Origin: Vibrio sp. JC009
GTDB taxonomy: Bacteria > Pseudomonadota > Gammaproteobacteria > Enterobacterales > Vibrionaceae
Assembly (NCBI RefSeq): GCF_029016485.1
Contig: NZ_CP092106.1
Coordinates: 434,001 to 498,000 of the forward strand
Length of the DNA stretch: 64,000 bases
Reading direction: 5' to 3'
Each line of letters begins with the position of its first letter. The stretch's first letter is position 1. Below are positions 28,670 through 39,922 of the stretch, piece after piece. The translations under genes and the position numbers were made by a program. The notes under the pieces were generated by a model. It saw nothing but the letters and a program-made list of their open reading frames with translations, was not told where the DNA came from and made no database searches.

Positions 28670-28713
28670 GGATATCACCAAACGTAACCACACCATACAA
28701 GAGTTAGATAACA

Positions 28714-29523
28714 ATGAGTCAGCCAATAGACCAGCTGTTAGAACTAATGACCACCCTAAGAGATCCGCAGAAAGGATGTCCCTGGGATCTAAAGCAAACC
28801 TTCGACACCATAGTCCCTCACACCATTGAAGAAACCTATGAAGTGGTCGATGCCATCCATAACCGTGACTGGGAAAACCTCAGAGAAGAGCTGGGTGATC
28901 TGCTGTTTCAGATCATCTTCTACAGCCAGATGGCACAGGAAGAAGGCCACTTTAAATTCGAAGAGGTGGTAGAAACCGTCAACGAAAAACTGATTCGCCG
29001 CCACCCTCACGTCTTCTCCGATTCAGAGTTTGACACCGACGAAGAGATAAACGCCAACTGGGAACTGGAAAAGGCAAAAGAAAAAGCCGAAAAGGGAAAA
29101 ACAGAAGAAAGCATTCTGGATGCGATCCCTAACTCTCTGCCAGCCCTGTCCAAAGCCAACAAGATCCAGAAAAAATGCGCCAAATACGGTTTTGACTGGA
29201 AAACCCTTGGCCCGGTAGTTGATAAAGTCCGGGAAGAAATCGACGAAGTGGTCGATGAAGCCCATCAGGTTACCCCGGATGAAGAACGGGTAGAGGAAGA
29301 GTTGGGCGATCTGCTGTTTGCTACCGTAAACCTGGTCAGGCATCTGGGCAAAGATCCGGAAGTTGCTCTTAATAAAGCCAATATTAAGTTTAGTAAGCGG
29401 TTTAAAGGGGTTGAAGCGATTGTTCGGGGGGAAGGGAAGGAGCTTACGGATTATAGTTTGGAAGAGCTGGATGGGTTTTGGGAGGAAGTTAAAAGGGCCC
29501 TGGGAACGGACTCCGTCCTATAG
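28714..29523 (+). CDS. mazG: Nucleoside triphosphate pyrophosphohydrolase MazG
   Basis: MazG hydrolyses NTPs and dNTPs to monophosphates and has been linked to lowering (p)ppGpp. The 269-residue protein carries the two expected half-domains: [10 protein letters not shown] with [11 protein letters not shown] near residues 36-65, and [11 protein letters not shown] with [10 protein letters not shown] near 170-205. The normal ending would come soon after DGFWEEVKR. Here the frame runs on into a GGGCCC repeat (B3), which encodes the last residues RALGTDSVL and the stop. In E. coli mazEF precedes mazG; it is absent here, replaced by repeat A4. Confidence 0.95.
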   Translation: MSQPIDQLLELMTTLRDPQKGCPWDLKQTFDTIVPHTIEETYEVVDAIHNRDWENLREELGDLLFQIIFYSQMAQEEGHFKFEEVVETVNEKLIRRHPHVFSDSEFDTDEEINANWELEKAKEKAEKGKTEESILDAIPNSLPALSKANKIQKKCAKYGFDWKTLGPVVDKVREEIDEVVDEAHQVTPDEERVEEELGDLLFATVNLVRHLGKDPEVALNKANIKFSKRFKGVEAIVRGEGKELTDYSLEELDGFWEEVKRALGTDSVL

Positions 29524-29588
29524 GCCCTGGGAGGGGGTATCTTCCCAGAGCCCAGCAGGGCGAAGCCCGAACCCAGGGCCCAGGGCCT
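29494..29588. repeat. GGGCCCT-word repeat cluster B3, overlapping the end of mazG
   Basis: The left unit (29495-29532) reads GGGCCCTGGG, core AACGGACTCCGTCC, TATAGGCCCTGGG. The right unit (29544-29587) has CCCAGAGCCC, the small hairpin GGGCGAAGCCC and CCCAGGGCCCAGGGCC. The mazG stop codon at 29521-29523 is inside the left unit. Confidence 0.85.
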
Positions 29589-29687
29589 GAGAGTGCATAA
29601 CCCGAACGTAGTACCGTTAGTTGTTGATTTGATTTGAAGCAAAAAATAAAAAACACGTCTGTGATAAGTTTCACGTTGTGGTGGTAA

Positions 29688-31403
<1,716 letters not shown>

Positions 31404-31461
31404 GGATACGGGCGGTTGATTTTGTTGTTCAACCGTTCATTAGTTATGACATTTAATATAG

Positions 31462-32778
<1,317 letters not shown>

Positions 32779-32811
32779 TCCGTAGGATTATCCGACTCTT
32801 AAGTCTTTGAT

Positions 32812-32846
32812 AAAACGCCTCCGGTTTCGGGGGCGTTTTTGTTTTT
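32812..32846 (+). terminator. Rho-independent terminator of eno
   Basis: The hairpin AACGCCTCCG-gttt-CGGGGGCGTT is followed by TTTGTTTTTT, about 35 bases past the stop. Confidence 0.9.
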
Positions 32847-32848
32847 TC

Positions 32849-33012
32849 GGCCCTGGGCCCTGGGACGGGCTGCGCCCTATTAGGCCCTGGGAATTTAGGT
32901 GTACTTGACTCCTAGGTTCACCACATTAAAATCCGCACCCTGAGCTAAGGTTTATGCCTGAACTCAAGTATTACCATTTTCCCAGGGCCCAGGGCCCAAA
33001 AACCGAGGGCTC
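32849..33012. repeat. GGGCCCT-word repeat cluster B4
   Basis: The left unit (32849-32891) is GGCCCTGGGCCCTGGG, a variant core ACGGGCTGCGCCC, then TTAGGCCCTGGG. The right unit (32981-33012) is CCCAGGGCCCAGGGCCC followed by GAGGGCTCT. About 90 bases without features lie between. The right unit ends 8 bases before the yacL start. Confidence 0.85.
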
Positions 33013-33020
33013 TTTCCCCC

Positions 33021-33380
33021 ATGGAATACCAATTCACAAAAAACACCTTAACCGGCGGTATCCGCATCAAATGCAGCATGGGCCACGAAGTCGTTGCGCG
33101 CTGGCTGGAAGAAGAGCTGACGGCGGATAAAGAGAAAATCAATGCGCTGCTTGAGACTGTAGCAGAGCTTAAAACCGGCCTTTCCGGAGAAGTTACCCTG
33201 CGCGGTAAAGAGATCTCTGCCTACCTTTCTTCCGATGATGTGATTATTCAGGAAAACGTCCTCTCTTACGACTCAGATGAAGAGAGCGAGTTTGATTTCT
33301 ACGACAGCGAAAGCACTTCAGCTTGTGGTCTGGAAGATTTTGAAGAGCTGCTGAAGTCATTTCTCGAGTTTCTTTGCTGA
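33021..33380 (+). CDS. yacL: UPF0231 family protein YacL
   Basis: This 119-residue acidic protein matches the YacL/UPF0231 family of gamma-proteobacteria. It shares the conserved SMGHEVVARWLEEE near residue 20-33, LSYDSDEESEFDFYDSES and CGLEDFEELL at the C-terminus. No function is established. It sits alone between repeat B4 and the nitrogen operon. The only purine-rich stretch upstream (GAGGG) is part of the repeat. Confidence 0.9.
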   Translation: MEYQFTKNTLTGGIRIKCSMGHEVVARWLEEELTADKEKINALLETVAELKTGLSGEVTLRGKEISAYLSSDDVIIQENVLSYDSDEESEFDFYDSESTSACGLEDFEELLKSFLEFLC

Positions 33381-33414
33381 TTTTTACTTCTCTTTTCTCC
33401 TCAAGTTATCTCCT

Positions 33415-33431
33415 TGCACAAAATTGGGTCG
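33415..33431 (+). promoter_or_regulatory. Weak NtrC-like site
   Basis: TGCACAAAATTGGGTCG matches the left half of the NtrC consensus TGCACC-N4-TGGTGCA well and the right half poorly. It lies 50 bases upstream of a better site, the usual two-site arrangement. Confidence 0.4.
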
Positions 33432-33464
33432 TACATAAATCGCGCATCATTCGGGTGATTCTTC

Positions 33465-33481
33465 TGCACCAAAATTGTGCA
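33465..33481 (+). promoter_or_regulatory. NtrC (NR-I) binding site
   Basis: TGCACCAAAATTGTGCA is one or two bases from the NtrC consensus. It lies about 62 bases upstream of the -24 element of the sigma-54 promoter of glnK. Confidence 0.75.
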
Positions 33482-33542
33482 TCACTTTCTGCAAAATGTG
33501 ATGTAAATCACTCAATTCTATGTAAAACAACAAGTTAAAAAA

Positions 33543-33559
33543 TTGGCACGCCTCTTGAT
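33543..33559 (+). promoter_or_regulatory. Sigma-54 promoter of glnK-amtB
   Basis: TTGGCACGCCTCTTGAT carries the -24 GG and -12 element (consensus TTGGCAC-N4-TTGCT, with GAT in place of GCA/GCT). It is 44 bases upstream of the glnK start and is paired with NtrC-like sites further up. Confidence 0.8.
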
Positions 33560-33569
33560 TACCCTATAA

Positions 33570-33941
<372 letters not shown>

Positions 33942-33959
33942 GCGATTGGAGATATTACG

Positions 33960-35189
33960 ATGGAATTAACGACTACAGTTACAGAATTACGTTACGCACT
34001 GGATACATTTTTCTTCCTAATTTCGGGTGCGTTGGTTATGTGGATGGCAGCAGGTTTCGCAATGTTGGAAGCCGGTCTGGTCCGCTCTAAGAACACAACA
34101 GAAATCCTTACTAAGAACTTCGTACTATACGCAATCGCTTGTACCATGTACCTGCTGATTGGTTACAACATCATGTATGTTGATAACGCAGAAGGCGGCT
34201 TCCTGCCATCACTGGGTGCTCTGATTGGTACTCAGGCTGAAGGCGCAGACCACTCTCTGGAATCTGACTTCTTCTTCCAGGTGGTATTCGTAGCAACAGC
34301 AATGTCAGTGGTATCTGGCGCGGTTGCTGAGCGTATGAAGCTTTGGGCATTCCTAATCTTCTCAGTAGTACTGACAGGTGTAATCTACCCGGTTGAAGGT
34401 TACTGGACATGGGGCGGCGGTTTCCTTTCTGAAGCAGGTTTCAGTGACTTCGCAGGCTCAGGTATCGTTCACATGGCTGGTGCAGCAGCAGCACTTTCGG
34501 GTGTACTACTACTAGGTGCCCGTAAAGGTAAATATGGTAAGAATGGTGAAGTTCACCCGATTCCAGGTTCAAACATGCCTCTTGCAACGCTTGGTACATT
34601 TATCCTGTGGTTAGGCTGGTTCGGTTTCAACGGTGGTTCTCAGCTGATGGTATCTGACTTTGAAAACGCAACAGCAGTGGGTCAGATCTTCCTGAACACG
34701 AACGCAGCAGCAGCAGCAGGTGCAATTGCTTCACTGCTAGTATGTAAGACAATGTGGGGCAAAGCTGACCTGACAATGATTCTGAACGGCGCACTGGCTG
34801 GTCTGGTTGCAATCACAGCAGACCCACTATCACCATCGCCAATGTTCTCAGTAGCTATCGGTGCAGTTGCAGGTGTAATCGTAGTATTCAGCATCCTGGC
34901 TCTGGATAAAGTTAAGATTGATGATCCAGTGGGTGCTATCTCTGTACACGGTGTATGTGGTTTCTTCGGTATCATGGTTGTGCCACTAAGCAATGGCGAC
35001 GCATCTTTCGGTGCTCAGCTTCTGGGTGCAGCAGTCATCTTCGGTTGGGTATTCGCAGCTAGCCTTGCAGTATGGGCTGTACTTAAAGCGACAGTTGGTA
35101 TCCGAGTTTCTGAAGACGAAGAGATGGAAGGTATGGATATGCAGGATTGCGGTATCGTAGCTTACCCAGAGTTCGTATCACTTAAGTAA
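33960..35189 (+). CDS. amtB: Ammonium transporter
   Basis: This inner-membrane ammonium channel has 409 residues and about 11 membrane segments. The Amt signature AGLVRSKNTTEILTKNF and the two pore histidines (in GIVHMAGAAAAL and ISVHGVCGFFG) are present. There is no obvious cleaved signal peptide, unlike E. coli AmtB. The C-terminal tail (SEDEEMEGMDMQDCGIVAYPE) is where GlnK docks in this family. It forms an operon with glnK under a sigma-54 promoter. Confidence 0.96.
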   Translation: MELTTTVTELRYALDTFFFLISGALVMWMAAGFAMLEAGLVRSKNTTEILTKNFVLYAIACTMYLLIGYNIMYVDNAEGGFLPSLGALIGTQAEGADHSLESDFFFQVVFVATAMSVVSGAVAERMKLWAFLIFSVVLTGVIYPVEGYWTWGGGFLSEAGFSDFAGSGIVHMAGAAAALSGVLLLGARKGKYGKNGEVHPIPGSNMPLATLGTFILWLGWFGFNGGSQLMVSDFENATAVGQIFLNTNAAAAAGAIASLLVCKTMWGKADLTMILNGALAGLVAITADPLSPSPMFSVAIGAVAGVIVVFSILALDKVKIDDPVGAISVHGVCGFFGIMVVPLSNGDASFGAQLLGAAVIFGWVFAASLAVWAVLKATVGIRVSEDEEMEGMDMQDCGIVAYPEFVSLK

Positions 35190-35212
35190 TAGCTTATTAC
35201 TAAAAAACATAA

Positions 35213-35240
35213 TAAAGCCTGCTGAAAAGCAGGCTTTTTT
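35213..35240 (+). terminator. Rho-independent terminator of glnK-amtB
   Basis: AAGCCTGC-tgaaaa-GCAGGCTT is followed by TTTT, 25 bases after the amtB stop. Confidence 0.9.
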
Positions 35241-35289
35241 ACGTTCAGTACTATTGCAGGCAGAGTAAATTTGAATACAATAACGCAAC

Positions 35290-35304
35290 TAATAACTATT
35301 ATCA
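35290..35304. promoter_or_regulatory. Fur box upstream of the iron transporter
   Basis: TAATAACTATTATCA matches 12 of the 14 defined positions of the 7-1-7 Fur motif TGATAAT-N-ATTATCA. It lies 35 bases before the start of the binding-protein gene. Confidence 0.7.
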
Positions 35305-35338
35305 TTTGCAAGAAAGTAAATCTAGTTGGGATGTATTT

Positions 35339-36352
35339 ATGAAAAAAATCATTGCTCTTAGCACAGTAGCACTTAGTGCGTTTGCCACTTCTTCTTTCGC
35401 GGCGGAAGAAGTTAATGTTTATTCGTACCGCCAGCCATTTCTGGTTCAGCCAATGTTTGACGAATTTACCAAAGAGACCGGAATTCAGGTCAATGTGAAA
35501 TTTGCCAAGAAAGGTCTGGCAGAAAAAATGGTTCAGGAAGGAGAGTACAGTCCTGCGGATGTTGTTCTGACCACAGATATCAGTCGCTTGGTGGAACTGG
35601 TACAGAAAGACGTTGTTCAGTCGTTAGATAGTGATGTTATTGAAGCAAATATTCCAGCTCAATACCGTGACAGTAAGGATGAGTGGTTTGCCCTGACAGT
35701 AAGAACCCGCAGTCTGTACTCATCCCGTGACAGAGTGGGCAGGTTAGGTGCTGACTTTAATTACGCCGATCTGACTAATCCTGAATTTAAGGGAAAGATC
35801 TGTACCCGATCAGGCAAGCATCCGTATAACGTATCTCTGATCTCTGCGATGATTGCTCATAAAGGTGAAGCTGAAACCAGGCAGTGGCTGGAAGGCGTAA
35901 AAGCTAACCTTGCCCGTAAACCACAGGGCAATGACCGTGCTCAGGTTAAAGCCATCAAAGAAGGCCTTTGTGACGTTTCTCTGGGTAACAGCTACTACCT
36001 TGGCAAGATGGTGAACGATGAAAACCAGAAGGCATGGGCTGAGTCTGTTTACATCAATTTCCCGAATCAGAACACAACCGGCACACACGTAAATGTTAGC
36101 GGTATGGCTTTGGCTAAATATGCACCAAACCGTGAAAATGCTCAGAAGCTGATGGAGTTCCTGACGGGTGATAAAGCTCAGCAGATGTACGCAGAAGTGA
36201 ACTATGAATACCCGGTTAAAGAAGGTGTTAAGCGCTCTGCTCTGGTTGAGTCATGGGGCGATTTCACTGCTGATACTCTGAAGCTGGAAGAGATTGCAAA
36301 GCACCATGCTACCGCGGTGAAACTGGTTGACGAAGTGAAGTTTGATCTTTGA
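35339..36352 (+). CDS. fbpA: Periplasmic ferric iron-binding protein (FbpA type)
   Basis: This is the substrate-binding subunit of a ferric iron ABC importer. From the ATG at 35339 the protein is 337 residues, with signal peptide MKKIIALSTVALSAFATSSFAA. The open frame continues upstream, but the signal peptide fixes the start. The paired tyrosines that bind Fe3+ in FbpA/FutA proteins are seen in GNSYYLGKM. A Fur box lies just upstream, and the permease gene overlaps the stop by one base (TGATG). The same three-gene set in V. cholerae is FbpABC. Confidence 0.93.
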   Translation: MKKIIALSTVALSAFATSSFAAEEVNVYSYRQPFLVQPMFDEFTKETGIQVNVKFAKKGLAEKMVQEGEYSPADVVLTTDISRLVELVQKDVVQSLDSDVIEANIPAQYRDSKDEWFALTVRTRSLYSSRDRVGRLGADFNYADLTNPEFKGKICTRSGKHPYNVSLISAMIAHKGEAETRQWLEGVKANLARKPQGNDRAQVKAIKEGLCDVSLGNSYYLGKMVNDENQKAWAESVYINFPNQNTTGTHVNVSGMALAKYAPNRENAQKLMEFLTGDKAQQMYAEVNYEYPVKEGVKRSALVESWGDFTADTLKLEEIAKHHATAVKLVDEVKFDL

Positions 36353-37980
36353 TGACCAAAGAAACCTTTAAGCTCTGGAAAACCGGCAGCGGGGCTACAG
36401 CCCTACTGCTGGTTTTACCTATTCTGGCAATTTTCTACTTATCCTTCGGTGAAACAGAGGGCCTTTTTACTCACCTTTTTGACACTGTTTTACCTGTTTA
36501 TACCCTGAATACTTTTGCTCTGGTTTCCGGAGTAATGATTCTGGCTCTGCTTTTTGGCGTTCCCTCTGCCTGGCTGATGGCAATGTGCCGGGTTCCGGGA
36601 GAGAAAGTCCTTCAGTGGGCACTGGTTCTTCCTCTTGCTATGCCCGGTTATATCGTCGGATATATTTACACCGACTGGTTTGACTATGCCGGGCCGATAC
36701 AATTTTTTATCAGAGATATGACAGGGTGGGGAGCCGGAGAATATTGGTTTCCTGATCTCAGAACCCTGCCGGGAGCGACTCTGATTCTGGCTCTGGTATT
36801 TTATCCCTATGTTTATCTGATGGTGCGTGCAGCTTTTATGGAGCAGAGTGTGAGTCTGCTGCAATCAGCGCGGTTACTGAAATGTTCTCCGTGGGAAAGC
36901 TTTAAACGGGTATCGCTTCCGCTTGCAAGGCCCTCAATTGCCGTTGGTCTTTCTTTGGTTGCTATGGAAGCTTTGGGAGACTTTGGTACGGTTAGTTATT
37001 TTGCGGTGAACACATTAACTACTGCGGTTTACGATACCTGGCTTGGGTATTCAAACTTAAATGCTGCCGCGAAAATTTCGGCCATTATGCTGGTTGTGGT
37101 GGTTCTGCTGCTAAGCGGAGAAAGATACAGCAGGCGCAAACAAAAGCTATTCCAGAGCAGTTTCAGTAGCCATGAAGATATCCGTTATGCACTCACCGGC
37201 TGGAAAAAATGGTTGGCACTAATCTGGTGCTGGGGGCTGATTTCTGTCGCTTTTATTTTTCCCTTAGGCCAGTTACTTATTTACGCGTTTCAATATTTGG
37301 CTGAAAGCTGGACCGCTGAATTTAAAGCCTATGCGCTAAACAGCCTGCAGGTGTCCGTGCTTGCTGCAATTGCGGCAATCATGGTGGCTTTAGTGGTTAA
37401 CTTTGCTTATCGTCTGGATAAGTCGGGAGTCAGTCTGGCACTTATCCGGCTCTCTTCTTTAGGCTATGCCGTGCCGGGAACGGTTCTGGCTATTGGTGTG
37501 ATGGCACCGGTATTAACCATGGATCACTGGATAAATGATATTGCTAAGCTGATGGAATGGGGACGGCCGGGACTTATTCTGTCCGGCTCTATGTTTGCTA
37601 TTATCTTTGCCATGGTAGTGCGCTTTTCTGCAGTGGCGATTGGTAGTGTGGAAAGCAGCCTGAATAAGATCTCTCCGTCGATGGATATGGCGGGAAGAAC
37701 CATGGGGTGCGAGCCGGGTCAGATGCTACGCCGGATACACCTTCCTATGATCCGCAGAGGTATTCTGGTGGGAGGTCTGCTGGTCTTTATTGAGTCCATG
37801 AAGGAGCTGAATGCCGCTTTACTTTTGCGGCCCTTTAACTTTGAAACCCTGGCAACCTATGTTTATAACTTTGCATCCGACGAACACCTGGAGCTGGCTG
37901 CATTACCCGCAGTGCTTCTGGTTCTGGTCGGTTTAATCCCGCTAATTGTCGTTAACCGTTCACTGGAGCAGGCACATTAA
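36352..37980 (+). CDS. fbpB: Ferric iron ABC transporter permease (FbpB type)
   Basis: This 542-residue inner-membrane permease has about 12 membrane segments in two homologous halves, the fused form typical of FbpB. Each half has an EAA-type loop that contacts the ATPase (ARLLKCSPWESFKRVSLPLARP, and MAGRTMGCEPGQMLRRIHLP). The ATG at 36352 overlaps the fbpA stop. A TTG three bases earlier is less likely. The stop overlaps the fbpC start (TAATG). Confidence 0.94.
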   Translation: MTKETFKLWKTGSGATALLLVLPILAIFYLSFGETEGLFTHLFDTVLPVYTLNTFALVSGVMILALLFGVPSAWLMAMCRVPGEKVLQWALVLPLAMPGYIVGYIYTDWFDYAGPIQFFIRDMTGWGAGEYWFPDLRTLPGATLILALVFYPYVYLMVRAAFMEQSVSLLQSARLLKCSPWESFKRVSLPLARPSIAVGLSLVAMEALGDFGTVSYFAVNTLTTAVYDTWLGYSNLNAAAKISAIMLVVVVLLLSGERYSRRKQKLFQSSFSSHEDIRYALTGWKKWLALIWCWGLISVAFIFPLGQLLIYAFQYLAESWTAEFKAYALNSLQVSVLAAIAAIMVALVVNFAYRLDKSGVSLALIRLSSLGYAVPGTVLAIGVMAPVLTMDHWINDIAKLMEWGRPGLILSGSMFAIIFAMVVRFSAVAIGSVESSLNKISPSMDMAGRTMGCEPGQMLRRIHLPMIRRGILVGGLLVFIESMKELNAALLLRPFNFETLATYVYNFASDEHLELAALPAVLLVLVGLIPLIVVNRSLEQAH

Positions 37981-39011
37981 TGAGCAGTACTCTTTCAATT
38001 ACAGATTTAGTTTGTAAGTACGAACAGCAGGTCGTACTTGAGTCTCTTTCCCTGAAAGTTGATAAAGGTGAAATTGTCTGTCTGCTTGGCGCAAGTGGCT
38101 GTGGAAAAACAACCTTATTGAAAGCGATCGCGGGATTGATTCCGCTGAGTTCAGGAAACCTGAGCCTTAATGATCAACTTCTGGATGATGGAAAGCGCTG
38201 GATCGCTCCGGAAAAGCGTAATATTGGTATGATCTTTCAGGATTATGCGCTCTTTCCTCACTTAACCGTGGCTGAAAACATTGTCTTTGGATTGAAAAAT
38301 CAATCTAAAGCCGGGAAAGAAAAGAAAGTCGAAGAGATGCTTTCTCTGGTGCATTTAAATGGCTATGGAGAGCGCTATCCGCATCAGCTTTCCGGAGGTC
38401 AGCAGCAGCGGGTTGCGATTGCACGCTCGTTAGCTTATCAGCCGGATCTTCTGCTACTGGATGAACCTTTCTCCAACATCGACACACAGGTAAGGCACGC
38501 CCTGATTCTTGAGATCCGAAAGATATTTAAAAGCCAGGGCGTAACAGCGATCTTTGTTACTCACAGCCGTGAAGAAGCTTTTGCCTTTGCCGATAAAATG
38601 GCGGTAATGAATAAAGGAGTAATAGAGCAGTTTGGCAGCCCGGGTGAGCTATATTACCGGCCCTCAAGTAAGTTTGTGGCTGATTTCTTAGGTGGTGGCA
38701 GTTACCTGCCAGCCAGGAGAATATCAGAGGGCATCTATAAAACCTCGCTTGGAGAGATCTCTGCAAGTTCCGACAAGGAGATAGCTCCGGGACAGGAGTG
38801 CGTTCTGCTTCTGCGCCCGCAGCAAGTGATTATCCGGCCTGATAACGATAGTGAGCTTAGAGTGGCAGAGCAGCAGTTTATGGGGGATCACTGCCGCTAT
38901 ATTGTGGATGTTAACGGAACCCGGTTAGTTGCTACTTCTTCTGAGCCTTTGTCTGTTGGGGATAAGGTTTCCATAGCGTTAGATCAGGAAGGTATTCTGG
39001 CCTTTGCCTGA
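37980..39011 (+). CDS. fbpC: Ferric iron ABC transporter ATPase (FbpC type)
   Basis: This 343-residue ATPase has Walker A LLGASGCGKTTLLK, signature [16 protein letters not shown], Walker B LLLLDEPFSNID and the switch His in IFVTHSREEAF. A C-terminal TOBE-like regulatory domain follows (from about residue 245). It overlaps fbpB by one base and closes the iron operon. A small hairpin TTACCA/TGGTAA (39045-39064) after the stop has no T-run. Confidence 0.95.
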   Translation: MSSTLSITDLVCKYEQQVVLESLSLKVDKGEIVCLLGASGCGKTTLLKAIAGLIPLSSGNLSLNDQLLDDGKRWIAPEKRNIGMIFQDYALFPHLTVAENIVFGLKNQSKAGKEKKVEEMLSLVHLNGYGERYPHQLSGGQQQRVAIARSLAYQPDLLLLDEPFSNIDTQVRHALILEIRKIFKSQGVTAIFVTHSREEAFAFADKMAVMNKGVIEQFGSPGELYYRPSSKFVADFLGGGSYLPARRISEGIYKTSLGEISASSDKEIAPGQECVLLLRPQQVIIRPDNDSELRVAEQQFMGDHCRYIVDVNGTRLVATSSEPLSVGDKVSIALDQEGILAFA

Positions 39012-39128
39012 TTTTAAAATCCTTCATGCCAGATCCCCCTCGTTACCATGCTCTGCGTGGTAATGCATATCGGGTGTTTTTTGTTCATTTGGGTAGCTAG
39101 TGGTAAATGGGTCTACCACTGAGGGCCT

Positions 39129-39151
39129 GAGTGGTAAAATTTTTACCACTC
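39129..39151. repeat. Perfect 23-bp palindrome
   Basis: GAGTGGTAAAA-T-TTTTACCACTC is an 11-bp perfect inverted repeat around one base. Further TACCACT motifs lie on both sides. It could be an operator, a hairpin in RNA or a remnant of an insertion. Confidence 0.75.
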
Positions 39152-39255
39152 GCTACCACTGAGGATATTTAAATAAACCACCCGGATCAAACATGTAAAT
39201 CTGATGCTAACTTTGTTCTCACAATTTTGGTCTATAAGCAGCTTGTTATACCCCA

Positions 39256-39281
39256 TATATAGAGCTAATATGACCTATATA
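39256..39281 (+). promoter_or_regulatory. Operator-like inverted repeat before the antitoxin gene
   Basis: TATATAG and CTATATA face each other across 12 bases, 25 bases before the antitoxin start. This is where autoregulating antitoxins usually bind. Inference from position only. Confidence 0.45.
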
Positions 39282-39305
39282 AAGACTGTTTAAGAGACCT
39301 AAAAA

Positions 39306-39554
39306 ATGACCGCTAGAATTTTGGCTGATGTAGCAGCGAGTATTACGGAATTAAAAGCTAATCCAATGAAAGTTGCATCTAGTGCATATGGCGAACCTGT
39401 TGCCGTGCTAAACCGAAATGAGCCTGCATTTTATTGTGTCCCTGCTGAAGCGTACGAAATGATGATGGACAAGCTTGAAGATCTTGAACTGCTTGCTATA
39501 GCTCAGGAACGTGAATCTGAAGAGAGTATTTCGGTAAACATTGATGACCTATAA
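39306..39554 (+). CDS. Type II antitoxin, RelB/StbD (Phd-YefM) family
   Basis: The 82-residue protein has an N-terminal DNA-binding Phd/YefM-like half (ADVAASITELKANPMKVASSAYGEPVAVLNRNEPAFYCVP) and an acidic, probably flexible C-terminal half (ERESEESISVNIDDL) that would wrap the toxin. It resembles the StbD/RelB-like antitoxins common in vibrio integrons and plasmids. No integron attC site is seen here. It overlaps the toxin gene by 11 bases. Confidence 0.88.
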   Translation: MTARILADVAASITELKANPMKVASSAYGEPVAVLNRNEPAFYCVPAEAYEMMMDKLEDLELLAIAQERESEESISVNIDDL

Positions 39555-39834
39555 GCTGGATTTTAAAAAGAGTGCTCTCAAAGAGTGGAAAAAGCTGGGC
39601 TCGACGTTACAGCAGCAGTTTAAAAAGAAACTAATTGAGCGTTTGGATAATCCGCATGTACCGGCGTCCAAACTTTCAGGTGCTGATAATTTGTATAAGA
39701 TTAAGCTGCGTCAGTCTGGTTATCGTCTGGTGTACAAGGTTGAAGATAACGTAATTGTTGTTACCGTTTTGGCTGTAGGTAAGCGTGAACGAAGCGATGT
39801 TTATCGAAAGGCAATGAAACGTTTGGATGACTAA
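39544..39834 (+). CDS. Type II toxin, RelE/StbE family mRNA interferase
   Basis: The 96-residue protein fits the RelE/ParE fold: YKLDFKKSALKEWKKLG at the start, ASKLSGADNLYKIKLRQSGYRLVYKVEDN in the core and VLAVGKRERSDVYRKA at the end, with the basic and Tyr residues used for ribosome-dependent mRNA cutting in RelE. The ATG at 39544 is preferred over a TTG three bases before. The arrangement of antitoxin first with a short overlap is standard. Confidence 0.9.
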   Translation: MTYKLDFKKSALKEWKKLGSTLQQQFKKKLIERLDNPHVPASKLSGADNLYKIKLRQSGYRLVYKVEDNVIVVTVLAVGKRERSDVYRKAMKRLDD

Positions 39835-39863
39835 AAAAGGCCCGGCGATACAACAAGCCGGGC
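39832..39863 (-). terminator. Terminator of the chitobiose operon
   Basis: GCCCGGC/GCCGGGC is followed on the minus strand by CCTTTTTTAG. It lies 60 bases past the last gene of the minus-strand operon and also just past the toxin gene on the plus strand. Confidence 0.8.
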
Positions 39864-39922
39864 AAAGGTCTCTACCTATAGGGATTAGGGGCTGATAGTC
39901 CAGCAGCCCTGGTGTAGAGTCG

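Larger units (their letters stand above)
39012..39305. other. Gap with a palindrome array upstream of a toxin-antitoxin pair
   Basis: There is no ORF of note. It contains AGTGGTA/TACCACT inverted pairs (39099-39120), a perfect 11-1-11 palindrome (39129-39151), the direct repeat CTACCACTGAGG (39113 and 39153) and the operator-like TATATAG/CTATATA (39256-39281). Confidence 0.7.

Noticed and set aside
39306..39834. Toxin-antitoxin pair as an integron cassette
   Set aside because: No attC/VCR-like site of about 120 bp with core RYYYAAC/GTTRRRY sequences was found on either side.
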